From contig JANRIN010000149.1 in the NCBI GenBank assembly GCA_033764965.1, forward strand, positions 17,822-81,821: 64,000 bases of DNA. The letters run 5' to 3'. Positions within the stretch are counted from its first letter, which is position 1, and each line of letters starts with the position of its first letter. A program made the position numbers and the translations under genes. The notes under the pieces were generated by a model. It worked only from the letters and a program-made list of their open reading frames with translations, did not search any database and was not told the DNA's origin. The DNA comes from JSC-12 sp033764965 (GTDB lineage Bacteria; Cyanobacteriota; Cyanobacteriia; Leptolyngbyales; Leptolyngbyaceae). Of this stretch, positions 35,830-45,699 are shown one piece after another.

Positions 35830-35969
35830 GACTAATGGCAGGTGGAGTATAGACGTTGTTGGAAAAACTAGCTGGTGATCTGCATCTCCGTAGAAGCGTT
35901 ACCGTCTAGCGATTTGGCGTGGCGCTAACCGCATCCTAGAAACCTATTTTGCAGTCAGCGCTTGAGACT

Positions 35970-36710
35970 TTAAGCTTCTGAGGTGTTTTGATCACTTTCC
36001 TCAGAAGATAACTCTGGTTCGGGGGGAGCGGCAACTTTTACTAGGGCGTGGCGCAAAACGCGATCGCCCAGCATATATCCCCGCTGTAATTCTTCCATCA
36101 CGGTGCCCTCAGGATGATCTGCTGAAGGTTGCCGCATCACCGCTTCATGCAACGCTGGATCAAATTCCTTCCCTTCTGATCGCATGGGGGATACTCCCAC
36201 CCGTTTCAGACAATCCACCAACTGTTTATATACGCTCTGGTAGCTCTTGTGGATGGTGGTTTCCTGATCGGTTTGGGGTTTGAGTTGCGATCGTGCCCGC
36301 TCAAAGTTATCAACGACTGGCAACAACTCGTTAATCGTCGAACATTTGACTTGCTGCTCAAACTCTTCCTTTTCTCGCTGGGTACGCTTCCGGTAGTTGT
36401 CAAAGTCAGCCACAAGGCGAACATATTGCCCTGTACGCTCCTCCAACTGGGTTTTCAGCGATTGAATTTCCCCTTCCAAATCTGCAAGCTTGGCATGGTC
36501 TACAGGACTGACCTGACTCGAAGTTGCATCCTCTTCTATGTCGGGAAACTCGATCGCTCCCAGCGATAGGTCAGGAGCCGCTTCCGTGCCCTCGGTTGAA
36601 GCATCAGAACCATCCCCCTCCTGAAGCCCCGTATTTTGGGGCATCTCTGCTGCATTCGCGTCTACAGATGAACCTTGCATTCCCTCTACCTGATGTTCTT
36701 CGTCAATCAT
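35970..36710 (-). CDS. grpE: Nucleotide exchange factor GrpE
   Basis: 246 residues. Acidic low-complexity N-terminus (about 1-85), long coiled-coil (about 90-150, with VRLVADFDNYRKRTQREKEE) and the C-terminal beta domain ending HALVKVAAPPEPE. It releases ADP from DnaK. Start is set at MIDEEHQVEGM (36710); a further in-frame extension of 14 residues is unlikely. First gene of the minus-strand chaperone cluster. Confidence 0.93.
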   Translation of the reverse strand: MIDEEHQVEGMQGSSVDANAAEMPQNTGLQEGDGSDASTEGTEAAPDLSLGAIEFPDIEEDATSSQVSPVDHAKLADLEGEIQSLKTQLEERTGQYVRLVADFDNYRKRTQREKEEFEQQVKCSTINELLPVVDNFERARSQLKPQTDQETTIHKSYQSVYKQLVDCLKRVGVSPMRSEGKEFDPALHEAVMRQPSADHPEGTVMEELQRGYMLGDRVLRHALVKVAAPPEPELSSEESDQNTSEA

Positions 36711-37506
36711 TGTGGGTTCCCAAATGTGAGGACTGTGTCCCCTAAGAATCACTAAACTTAATCCTAGTCTCTATAGGGATTGAACAGCCATTAGACAGCC
36801 TCTCTATCAAGTCTGCCCCAGTTAAGACAACCTGAATTCATTTAATCAAAATTTTCTTGAGATTATGTTGCTCCGCGTCCTCTCTTCTGCGCTGGAACAC
36901 GTTTCGAGGTAGCCGACAAAATTGAATTTTTGTAACAAGCAACGCACAAAATATCTGACTTAGAGGTAATAAAATCTATCCATCTCACCAAGCACAAAGA
37001 GTTATTTAATACATGCAAGACTAAGTATTGACGACTCCAACCTGAAGCGGAAAGAATCTTTTACTGTCTGTTTACGGCGCAAGGTGTTTTAAGAAACAAA
37101 GCTGGCTTCCCATCAGAATTGACGACAATAAATTACCTCATCTTTCTACATGACCGTAAAAACACTGGATTTATTGATTAAAAAATTACATCTGGTTTCA
37201 GATCAGTAAATAATTGGTTTACCCTGACGAACCTCTGGGTAAGCGCTATCATCTGGGATATTTAGAACTAGACTTCAGTCTTAAACAAAACGTGTGTTCG
37301 GGTTTCCCTTAGGAATGAAAATTAAATAACATCAGCTTTTGTAGGTTGGGTTGAGTTTGCGAAACCCAACATCTATGAGGGTGTCAGGTTTCATCCTTCA
37401 ACCCAACCTACGCAGGTTATTTAATCTACTACCCTTAGCAAATCTAAGAAGTTCTAAGTTGTGAATTTTTGGGAATACTTTATAAGGAGTTCATCTTCTA
37501 TCCCTT
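36711..37506. other. Long AT-rich intergenic region between grpE and pilB
   Basis: 796 bases with divergent promoters for the chaperone and pilus transcripts. I see no gene or tRNA. It contains the palindromic element at 37321-37425, with AT-rich stretches at 36930-37200. Confidence 0.6.
37321..37425. repeat. Nested-palindrome MITE-like element
   Basis: Outer arms ATTAAATAAC/GTTATTTAAT enclose inner perfect 14-base arms GTAGGTTGGGTTGA/TCAACCCAACCTAC (37341-37354, 37398-37411). Core about 43 bases, containing a copy of GAAACCCAAC that partly repeats the arm. GTAGGTTGGGTT palindromes are frequent dispersed repeats in cyanobacterial genomes. It lies 80 bases upstream of the pilB start. Confidence 0.75.
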
Positions 37507-39504
37507 ATGACCAGCTCCTCATCTCAGCGTAAAGCCCTCGTCGTTAAAAACGACCTCTCTCCGTTTGCGAACAAATTGGTTCAGGCTGGGTATGTCAATA
37601 CCGATCAGATGCATCAAGCCCTAGCTGAAAGCCGCAAATCCGGTAGACGATTACTCGACGTTTTGGAATCTCTTACGGGTCAGCAACTCCCTCCGGAACT
37701 GATTCGGCAATACAAGAAGCAACAGCTATTTGAACTCAAAATTCTCTATGGAGTAGAGTCACTTGATCCGGAGGTGAGCCAGATCCCAACCGATCAAGTT
37801 GGGGAACTCATTGATAGTCTGATCTCGATCGACCTGTGCCGAAATCACAAACTGGTGCCTCTATCGCGATCGGAAAATGAACCGGTGTCCGTCTTGGTGG
37901 CAATGGTCAACCCGGATGACTTGAGGGCGCAGGATGATTTGAACCGGATTTTGCGAACAAAAGGCTTGTCGCTCCAGCGCATGGTGATCACCAATGAAGA
38001 CTATCAGCGGCTGATTTCCAAATATTTAGATGAGCAGGTTGAAAAACAGAAAGAAATTGAACAGCAAGCCAAGGTAGACATCCAAGCTGACCTGGAAGGG
38101 TTAGGCTACATGGACTTGCAAGATGCGCCCGAAGAGTCCGATGCGGATTTGGATGTGGCGGATGCGGAAGCCGCGCCAGTCATCGCCTTAGCCAACAAAA
38201 TTATGATTAAAGCCCTGCAAGAAGGGGTGTCTGATATTCATATTGAGCCGCAAGAAGAATTTTTGCGGGTACGATTCCGTAAAGATGGTGTACTGCGAGA
38301 AGCATTTGAACCCTTTCCTAAAAAAATTATTCCAGCAGTCACGGCTCGCTTCAAAATCATGTCACAGTTGGACATCGCCGAGCGCCGGATGCCCCAGGAT
38401 GGGCGGATTCGCCGCCGCTACGACAACCGCAATATCGACTTCCGGGTGAGTACCCTTCCCAGTAAGCATGGGGAAAAGGTTGTGCTGCGGATTTTGGACA
38501 ACTCTGCCACGCAATTGGGACTAGACAAGCTGATTGGCGATCCGGAGACGCTGAAGATTGTGCATGACATGATCTCTCGTCCCTTTGGGTTGATCCTGGT
38601 CACGGGACCCACCGGATCCGGTAAAACTACAACCCTGTACTCCGCTCTGGCAGAGCGAAATGATCCCGGAGTCAACATCAGCACCGCCGAAGATCCAATC
38701 GAATATACTTTGGCAGGGCTAACTCAGGTTCAAGTCATTCGTGAGAAAGGCATGGACTTCGCTATGATTCTGCGGGCATTTCTGCGGCAAGACCCGGACG
38801 TGATTCTGGTGGGTGAGACTCGGGACCGGGAGACGGCTAAAACGGCGATCGAGGCTGCTTTGACGGGACACCTGGTATTGACGACCCTACACACCAACGA
38901 TGCAGCAGGCGCGATCGCTCGCTTAGACGAAATGGGCGTAGAACCTTTCATGGTCTCAGGCGCACTGCTGGGAGTGGTGGCACAACGTCTGGTTAGACGA
39001 GTTTGTGACGAATGCCGTATTCCTTATACTCCCAGCCGCGAAGAACTGGCTCGGTTTGGACTTTCTACCGTGCGAGATGGAGAGCTAACCATCTATCGGG
39101 CAAATACACTCCAGCCGCAGGAAATCCAGGAAGCGAGTAATCGCAACCAACTGTGTCAAAAGTGTAAAGGAGTTGGCTACAAGGGACGCTGTGGTGTGTA
39201 CGAAGTGATGCGGGTGACAGAACGGCTGCAAACCTTAATCAACCAGGGCGCACCCACGGACACGATTAAGGAAGCCGCTGTTGAAGAAGGAATGAAAACC
39301 CTGCTGGCTTACAGTCTAAATCTGGTTCAGGAGGGTCAAACCACTCTAGAAGAAGTGGAGCGTGTTACCTTCACAGATTCTGGCTTGGAAGCTGAACTGA
39401 AAGCCAAACGGAAATCATCCCTCACCTGCCGCACCTGTAGCGCTGACTTGAAGCAAGAATGGCTCGATTGTCCCTACTGCCTCACCCCGCGTTTCCAGGA
39501 ATAA
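37507..39504 (+). CDS. pilB: Type IV pilus extension ATPase PilB
   Basis: 665 residues. N-terminal MshEN-type domain (about 15-110, LVQAGYVNTDQMHQALAESR), linker, then the hexameric ATPase with GPTGSGKTTTLYSAL (near 370), the Asp and His boxes (AEDPIEYTL, HTNDAAGAIARLDE) and a tetracysteine zinc element (CDEC and CQKC/C). A C-terminal zinc ribbon, CRTC and CPYC, follows after the ATPase. Powers pilus assembly for twitching and DNA uptake. First gene of pilB-pilT-pilC on the plus strand. Confidence 0.96.
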   Translation: MTSSSSQRKALVVKNDLSPFANKLVQAGYVNTDQMHQALAESRKSGRRLLDVLESLTGQQLPPELIRQYKKQQLFELKILYGVESLDPEVSQIPTDQVGELIDSLISIDLCRNHKLVPLSRSENEPVSVLVAMVNPDDLRAQDDLNRILRTKGLSLQRMVITNEDYQRLISKYLDEQVEKQKEIEQQAKVDIQADLEGLGYMDLQDAPEESDADLDVADAEAAPVIALANKIMIKALQEGVSDIHIEPQEEFLRVRFRKDGVLREAFEPFPKKIIPAVTARFKIMSQLDIAERRMPQDGRIRRRYDNRNIDFRVSTLPSKHGEKVVLRILDNSATQLGLDKLIGDPETLKIVHDMISRPFGLILVTGPTGSGKTTTLYSALAERNDPGVNISTAEDPIEYTLAGLTQVQVIREKGMDFAMILRAFLRQDPDVILVGETRDRETAKTAIEAALTGHLVLTTLHTNDAAGAIARLDEMGVEPFMVSGALLGVVAQRLVRRVCDECRIPYTPSREELARFGLSTVRDGELTIYRANTLQPQEIQEASNRNQLCQKCKGVGYKGRCGVYEVMRVTERLQTLINQGAPTDTIKEAAVEEGMKTLLAYSLNLVQEGQTTLEEVERVTFTDSGLEAELKAKRKSSLTCRTCSADLKQEWLDCPYCLTPRFQE

Positions 39505-39678
39505 CCCTGCTAGTCATTGCTACTCAGCAAAATCCGGCGATCGCTGAAAGCATTCAACCCGCTGTGGGTAAACTCTCACTGAAACCAGTCCGGTTGAACC
39601 GCAACAACTTGATAGTTTCTCTATAATTTATCCTCGAAAGAATTTATCCTCAAACACCCCGCGCAAGGAGCAAGCCCA

Positions 39679-40794
39679 ATGGAGCTAATGATTGAAGACT
39701 TGATGGAACAACTCATCGAAATGGGAGGCTCAGACCTGCACCTGACTGCTGGACTCCCTCCTTATTTTCGGATTAGCGGCAAACTGCAACCCATTGGTGA
39801 CCAGGCTTTAACTGCGGAAGAGTGTCAACGGCTCATCTTCAGTATGTTGAACAACACTCAGCGGAAAAACCTGGAGCAAAACTGGGAACTGGACTGCTCC
39901 TATGGCGTGAGGGGGTTAGCTCGCTTTCGGGTCAATGTCTACAAAGACCGGGGCACTTATGCCGCCTGTCTGCGAGCACTGAGTTCTAAAATCCCCAACT
40001 TTGAAAAGCTTGGCTTACCGGATGTGGTGCGCGAAATGGCAGACAAGCCCAGAGGGTTGATCCTGGTCACGGGACCAACGGGTTCCGGCAAAACCACTAC
40101 CCTGGCTGCCATGATCGACCTGATCAATCGCACTAAAGCGGAACACATTCTCACGGTTGAAGACCCGATCGAATTTGTTTACGAACCGATCAAAAGTTTG
40201 ATCCACCAACGCCAACTGGGAGAGGACACCAAGAGCTTTGCCAATGCGCTGAAAGCGGCTCTACGGGAAGACCCAGATATTATTCTGGTGGGTGAGATGC
40301 GAGATTTGGAAACGATCGCCCTTGCCATCTCTGCGGCTGAAACTGGTCACCTCGTATTCGGCACGCTGCACACCAGTTCTGCGGCTCAAACCGTTGACCG
40401 GATTATTGACGTGTTTCCTGCCGATAAACAAACCCAGGTTCGGGTGCAGTTGTCTAACTCTTTAGTTGCGGTATTTAGCCAAACCCTGGTGCCTAAAAAA
40501 AATCCCAAACCGGGCGAATATGGGCGGATTATGTCGCAAGAAATTATGATTGTAACTCCAGCGATTTCCAACATGATTCGGGAAGGAAAAACAGCCCAAA
40601 TTTATTCAGCTATTCAAACTGGAGGTAAATTGGGGATGCAAACCCTGGAGAAAGTGCTGGCAGATCAGTATAAAGCTGGCTTGATTTCATTTGAAGCTGC
40701 CATGTCCAAGACTTCTCGACCCGATGAATTGCAACGCTTGATTGGTAGTGCCCCCGCCGCCGGAGCCGCTGCCGCTGGAGCCGCAAGACGCTAA
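39679..40794 (+). CDS. pilT: Type IV pilus retraction ATPase PilT
   Basis: 371 residues. Walker A GPTGSGKTTTLAAM (near 130), Asp box (VEDPIEFVYE), Walker B (DPDIILVGEMRD), His box (GTLHTSSAAQTVDRII) and the retraction-specific C-terminal motif as AISNMIREGK (usually AIRNLIREGK). Ends with an Ala-rich tail. AAGGAG lies eight bases before the ATG. It lies 170 bases after pilB and before pilC. Confidence 0.96.
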   Translation: MELMIEDLMEQLIEMGGSDLHLTAGLPPYFRISGKLQPIGDQALTAEECQRLIFSMLNNTQRKNLEQNWELDCSYGVRGLARFRVNVYKDRGTYAACLRALSSKIPNFEKLGLPDVVREMADKPRGLILVTGPTGSGKTTTLAAMIDLINRTKAEHILTVEDPIEFVYEPIKSLIHQRQLGEDTKSFANALKAALREDPDIILVGEMRDLETIALAISAAETGHLVFGTLHTSSAAQTVDRIIDVFPADKQTQVRVQLSNSLVAVFSQTLVPKKNPKPGEYGRIMSQEIMIVTPAISNMIREGKTAQIYSAIQTGGKLGMQTLEKVLADQYKAGLISFEAAMSKTSRPDELQRLIGSAPAAGAAAAGAARR

Positions 40795-40882
40795 ACGTTC
40801 ATTGCGATTGGAGAAAGATCCGCGATCGCGCCTCTGACTCCAATCCACCACCCATTCATCCTCGTTCCACAGGTATCGTCCT

Positions 40883-42106
40883 ATGCCAACCTTCGTTGCC
40901 CGTGTTCAAGATGCGAGAGGCAGTCGTAAAGAAAAAATTGTTGCAGATAACTTGCGAGAAGCCCGTGCTAGTCTGAGCAGTCGTGGCTTATATGTGCAGG
41001 AACTGAAGCAAGACCAGGGACTTTCGCTCAACTTTGACCCTAAAAATCTGAGCGACTCGTTTGCCAAAGTCACGGTAAAAGATAAAGCCGTTTTCTCCCG
41101 CCAATTTGCCGCTCTGGTGAATGCTGGGGTAGCGATGGTGCGAGGCTTAGGGGTGCTGGCAGAACAGTGTCAAAATCCTAAGTTGAAGAAAGCCCTGCTC
41201 AACATTAGTTCCGATGTGCAACAGGGGGTCAACCTATCTGATGCCATGCGAAAGCATCCAGAATGTTTTGATGGGTTGTACGTCAGCATGATCCAGGCTG
41301 GCGAGGTTGGAGGCGTGTTGGATGAAGTCCTCAACCGACTGGCAAAATTGCTGGAAGACGTCGCCCGCCTGCAAAACCAGATCAAAGCAGCCATGTCCTA
41401 CCCCGTCACCGTGGGTACGCTGGCGATTTTGATCTTTTTTGGTATGGTGCGATTTCTGCTACCCATTTTTGCCAATATTTTCAAAGAAATTGGAGTTGAA
41501 CTGCCTGCGTTCACCCAGATGATGATGAACATCAGTTATTTTGTGCAGGATTTCAAAAATGTGGCATTTTTGCTGGTTGTAGTGGGCGTGGGAGTGTTTG
41601 CTTTCAAGCAGTATTACAAAACTCGGGTGGGACGCGAAACCGTCGATCGCCTGATGCTGAAAATGCCACTCTTTGGTGATTTAATCCAAAAAACGGCAAC
41701 GGCTCGGTTTTGCCGGACGTTTGGTGCTTTGACCCGATCTGGTGTCCCCATTCTGACCTGTTTGGAAATTGTGCGAGACACGGCTGGGAACCAAATCATT
41801 GCTAACGCTGTGGATGAGGCCCGCAAGGAAATTCAAACCGGCGGCATGATCAGCATCGCACTTCAGAAAGAGCAAGTATTCCCGTTGATGGCAATTCAGA
41901 TGATTAGCATCGGGGAAGAAACCGGAGAACTGGACAAGATGCTGGCAAAGGTGGCGGATTTTTATGAGGATGAGGTAGAGCAAGCCGTTAAAGCGCTCAC
42001 CAGCGTCCTTGAACCCGTCATGATTGTGTTGCTGGGCGGCATGGTTGGAGCGATCCTGTTGTCAATGTACCTACCGATGTTTGCTGTGTTCGAGCAACTC
42101 GGCTAA
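40883..42106 (+). CDS. pilC: Type IV pilus platform protein PilC
   Basis: 407 residues with two GspF domains, each a helical bundle, and three main membrane helices (about 175-195, 225-243, 375-400). The family motifs RQFAALVNAGVAM and RTFGALTRSGVPIL with AGEVGG are visible. Inner-membrane platform for the pilus ATPases. Same strand as pilB and pilT, 88 bases after pilT. Confidence 0.95.
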   Translation: MPTFVARVQDARGSRKEKIVADNLREARASLSSRGLYVQELKQDQGLSLNFDPKNLSDSFAKVTVKDKAVFSRQFAALVNAGVAMVRGLGVLAEQCQNPKLKKALLNISSDVQQGVNLSDAMRKHPECFDGLYVSMIQAGEVGGVLDEVLNRLAKLLEDVARLQNQIKAAMSYPVTVGTLAILIFFGMVRFLLPIFANIFKEIGVELPAFTQMMMNISYFVQDFKNVAFLLVVVGVGVFAFKQYYKTRVGRETVDRLMLKMPLFGDLIQKTATARFCRTFGALTRSGVPILTCLEIVRDTAGNQIIANAVDEARKEIQTGGMISIALQKEQVFPLMAIQMISIGEETGELDKMLAKVADFYEDEVEQAVKALTSVLEPVMIVLLGGMVGAILLSMYLPMFAVFEQLG

Positions 42107-42119
42107 TTTCAACTGGTTT

Positions 42120-42719
42120 ATGTCAACTCAGAAAGCTCAATACGAGGAAGTTCTGGCAGAGTGTAGCAACTCGCTGGATGCGATCGCCCTACTGCGCCAA
42201 TATCGTCCTTACCTGGAAATGATCCCCAGTATGCGACGACCAGATGAAAGTGTGATTTCGATTCCCCTACCAATCGCAAAGCTACGGGGAAATGGAACAA
42301 TGGGTAATGCCAGCCATTCAGGCAATGAAACGGTTAGCCTTGCCTGTGATTTGGCGATTTTGATGTGTGATCCCGAATGGAAAATCAAAACGGGTGTAGA
42401 GATTTTGATCTTTATTCACCGTCCCCACGAAGATTTCTCTGACTTGCTGAGTCGGTGGCGGCAAACGCAGGTGTTCTTGAGTCGGGGCTATGAGTGGGAT
42501 ATGCCCCTGCGCCATCGTCACATTTTGAGTGAGGGTGCAGATAGTGTTTATCCGCTGTTTGTGGTGTTTGAAGGCACCCCAGACCGGGTGATTCGTGGAC
42601 TTAAAGGGGCTTTTTTGCCGTTTGTGATTCGGCGATCGCCCGACAGCCAACCTGAAGATCCGCCAGAACCTTCTTCCATTGAACTGCTCTGGAGCGATAG
42701 CGAAGATACTTTACAGTGA
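42120..42719 (+). CDS. Unknown protein following pilC
   Basis: 199 residues beginning MSTQKAQYEEVLAECSN, 13 bases after pilC. No signal peptide, membrane helix or recognisable catalytic motif; hydrophobic strands alternate with charged segments (VSLACDLAILMCDPEWKIK; LIFIHRPHEDFSDLL). The C-terminus is acidic and Pro-rich. Co-transcription with the pil genes is likely from spacing, which would suggest a pilus-related or downstream role, but nothing in the sequence shows it. Convergent with the kinase gene, one base apart. Confidence 0.72.
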   Translation: MSTQKAQYEEVLAECSNSLDAIALLRQYRPYLEMIPSMRRPDESVISIPLPIAKLRGNGTMGNASHSGNETVSLACDLAILMCDPEWKIKTGVEILIFIHRPHEDFSDLLSRWRQTQVFLSRGYEWDMPLRHRHILSEGADSVYPLFVVFEGTPDRVIRGLKGAFLPFVIRRSPDSQPEDPPEPSSIELLWSDSEDTLQ

Positions 42720-42720
42720 G

Positions 42721-45303
42721 TTACTCATCATTGTCATTTGCAGGATGATCGGGTTCGGGGCTCTCTGAATCGGTTGGAGGTAATTCGGTATTGTCCTGAG
42801 TCCAAGGGGTGGTTTCTCCCAAATCAGAATCGGCGGTTTTGGAATGGTCAGGATCGGTCACAGGCAGGTTAGCGTCTGGTAAGTCAGAGAACCAGCGTCT
42901 GGTTTCCCCCGTATCCTCATCATCGGTTGAAGTTTCATCGGGGCTAACTGGTGAAGGGGGAAGTTCAAAGAATTCTGGCGTGAAACCAGATTTTTGGGCG
43001 AACTCCACCAACGGCTGCAAATCTGCCATAACAGCTTGAGCGGATTGGTAGCGATCGGTGGCATCAAATTTCACCATTTTGTCCAGAATCTCTGCCAGGG
43101 TATGGCTAATTTGGATGCCCTCTTTCCAATTGGAATTGATCACGGATTGATCCGGTTTGCTATCTAGCTCACGCGGTTCAATGCCAGTTAAGGCACGAAT
43201 ACCAGTCATCCCCACGGAGTAAATGTCGCTGGCAGAACAGGGCATCCCCAGAGCTTGTTCGGGAGCCATGTAGCCCTGAGTGCCGATCGCCACAGTCAGA
43301 ACAGTCCCATCGGCTTTTTCCTCCAGAGCACTCACCTGTTTGACGGCTCCAAAATCGATCAAAACCAGTTTTTTGTCCGATCGTCGAAGAATTATGTTGG
43401 CGGGCTTGATGTCTCGGTGAATTACGCCTTGCTGATGAACGAAATCTAAAATCTGAAGAAGTTCATACAGAATCATCACAACGGCTTGTTCGCTGAGGGG
43501 ACGCAATAGCTTGCGTAACTTCAGTTCATCCGCAAGGGAAGCTCCATCAATATACTCTTGCGCTAGATAAAACTCGTCATTCTCAGGAAAATATGCCAGC
43601 AGTTGGGGAATGCGATCGTGGTTACCCAATTGCTCCAATACAGTCGCCTCCCGGTTAAACAAGTTGTTCGCCAACCGAATAATCTTTGGGCTTTTATTGG
43701 TAGGACGTAGCCGTTTGACGACGCAGAATGGAGTTCCTGGACGTTTCAAATCCTTGGCTTTGTACGTTTCGCCAAATCCGCCCACTCCAATCCGCTCCAG
43801 GATGTTGTAGCGTCCGTCTAAGGTTCTACCAATAAACTCTCTTTGCTTATTTTCGATCGCTCCCAGCAGTTCAGGGCTTTCAAATTCGCTGGCAGCACTT
43901 TGAACTTCTGAAGAACTGGCTAACACTCTAAAATCTTTGCCTGCCCGAATGATGCCTACCACCAGGTAAAAGAGGCTGCACGAGATGATTGCCACCACAG
44001 GCACCGCTGTTGGTAGAGTCACTCTGCTGCCAACAAACACGGCATAACTGATGATGCACCAACCACCCGCGATCGCCAGTCCATACCAGAAGCGGCGGAG
44101 CGATCGCCGAGAGCGACTCTGGACGTACCCAGCCCCCAATACCAAAAAACCAACAAAGATCCCTTTCAGCAGTAGATCGGAAAAAACAGGTGCGATGGCT
44201 GTCCCTTGCATCAAAGTGGCGATCGCATTTGCCTGAATTTCAACCCCCGCCATTTTTTCGGGATACCGCAATGTTCCAGAAAAGGGTGCGAGGTGAAAAT
44301 CTTGGAACGTTTCTCCTCCGCCTGTGGGACCAATCAACACAATTTTGTTCTTAAACGTTTGGTTTTTCAGATGCAAAGTATTCCAGTTTTGCGGGTCTAG
44401 CACGTGCCAGAAGGGAACCTGCTCAAAGGTTTGGCTGGGACCGTAAAAGAAAATGTCTTGTCCTGTCGGGGGAGAATAAGCCACCTGTGCTGACTTTAAA
44501 GCCGATTCTGCCAGGGAGATAGACTTGGGAATTGGCAGTCCTAAGTCATTTGTTTGTTCGATGCGGCGCAGATATTCGCTGCCTAACTCATGAATCCGAC
44601 CATTAGGGCTAATCAAAAAGTTGATAAATCCGGTATTAGGCGAAGCTGATTGAAAAACTGAGTTGGGTGCCAAGAGGGTGAGTTGGGAGCCTGCTCGATT
44701 TTCTTCATCCAGGTACTTCTCTGCCAGAGTGACCCGCCCAGGATACTTTTCTAGAATCTGGCGCAGTTGCTCATCATCCTCAGAACCGTAGCTGCCAGGA
44801 GCATCCAATACCACATCTAAGACAACCGCTCGTGCTCCAGCTTGCATCAGGCGATCGATGACGATCGCGTATGCTGTGCGCTGCCAGGGCCATTGCTGAA
44901 TAGTCGCAAAATAAGCGTACTGCTTGGGATCGGAGGGGTAAATTTGAGTTCCCTGGGTCATCGTTTCGCCATCCATCGCCAGGATGATGATTCCTGGCTG
45001 CTCCAATGAACTGGCTCCGGCGTTGGGAGATTCTAGCGGTCCTCGCACATCAAAGAAAAACGTTTGCAGGTTCCGCTCCCAAAGCTGTACCAGGGTAGGA
45101 TTTTTAGTCGTTACGATCGCGGCAGCGAGAGCAATGGCGCTCACGAGAATATATCCCCCTTTTGAGGATTGAACTCGCTTAGAGAACCGGGAAAGGTTTT
45201 GCCTGAAACTCTTGGATGCCATTCTTAGCCTCCAAAACCGCCGCTGAGATGCTGTCAATTTTGGTTCTAAGGTTTCTGTTGGGGGTAACAGGTCTCTTGA
45301 CAT
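42721..45303 (-). CDS. CHASE2-domain serine/threonine protein kinase
   Basis: 860 residues. Membrane helix (about 52-67), an extracytoplasmic CHASE2 sensor (about 75-370, with AVVLDVVLD and GRIHELGSEYLRR strands), three more helices (about 380-455), then a Hanks-type kinase (about 495-770) with the glycine loop GVGGFGETY, VVKRL, HRDIKPANI and DFGAVKQ. The C-terminal tail is Pro/Asp/Ser/Thr-rich and probably disordered. Signals that reach CHASE2 are unknown. It is convergent with the pilC-linked gene. FHA genes that could read its products are at 2-3 kb, but no link is shown. Confidence 0.93.
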   Translation of the reverse strand: MSRDLLPPTETLEPKLTASQRRFWRLRMASKSFRQNLSRFSKRVQSSKGGYILVSAIALAAAIVTTKNPTLVQLWERNLQTFFFDVRGPLESPNAGASSLEQPGIIILAMDGETMTQGTQIYPSDPKQYAYFATIQQWPWQRTAYAIVIDRLMQAGARAVVLDVVLDAPGSYGSEDDEQLRQILEKYPGRVTLAEKYLDEENRAGSQLTLLAPNSVFQSASPNTGFINFLISPNGRIHELGSEYLRRIEQTNDLGLPIPKSISLAESALKSAQVAYSPPTGQDIFFYGPSQTFEQVPFWHVLDPQNWNTLHLKNQTFKNKIVLIGPTGGGETFQDFHLAPFSGTLRYPEKMAGVEIQANAIATLMQGTAIAPVFSDLLLKGIFVGFLVLGAGYVQSRSRRSLRRFWYGLAIAGGWCIISYAVFVGSRVTLPTAVPVVAIISCSLFYLVVGIIRAGKDFRVLASSSEVQSAASEFESPELLGAIENKQREFIGRTLDGRYNILERIGVGGFGETYKAKDLKRPGTPFCVVKRLRPTNKSPKIIRLANNLFNREATVLEQLGNHDRIPQLLAYFPENDEFYLAQEYIDGASLADELKLRKLLRPLSEQAVVMILYELLQILDFVHQQGVIHRDIKPANIILRRSDKKLVLIDFGAVKQVSALEEKADGTVLTVAIGTQGYMAPEQALGMPCSASDIYSVGMTGIRALTGIEPRELDSKPDQSVINSNWKEGIQISHTLAEILDKMVKFDATDRYQSAQAVMADLQPLVEFAQKSGFTPEFFELPPSPVSPDETSTDDEDTGETRRWFSDLPDANLPVTDPDHSKTADSDLGETTPWTQDNTELPPTDSESPEPDHPANDNDE

Positions 45304-45699
45304 TGCGATCGCCCACGAAAGTTTTTACCCATACAGCACCCTGAATTACCGTCTACTATTACAGCACCTTTCCAACGAAACTATCCAATTGCAGCCCTGC
45401 CTGAATAATCACGGCGCTCAGAATTTAGCCAAACGCCGCCAAAATTGAGTTTTTTGCAATAATGGGGGCGTAAGATGTCTTTCGAAGAGCAGGCAACGCT
45501 CGAAGATTGCTTCTAGATTTCTACAAAAAGCAACTTATATTAAGTCAACAAGTCATGCATGATTATGAGCAAGAACAAAATGATTGGACGCATCAAGTAA
45601 TCCTTAAAGAGCTAGACTTTTTCAATGGCAGAAGTCCTTTGAGATCTGCTTGCTACAATTAACTATCCAAATTATTTTCTTTTATAGGCATTAACTTCT
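45304..45699. other. Intergenic region upstream of the NYN gene
   Basis: 396 bases holding divergent promoters of the kinase and the NYN gene. A CATGCATG palindrome lies at about 45554. No gene, tRNA or strong terminator recognised. Confidence 0.45.
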
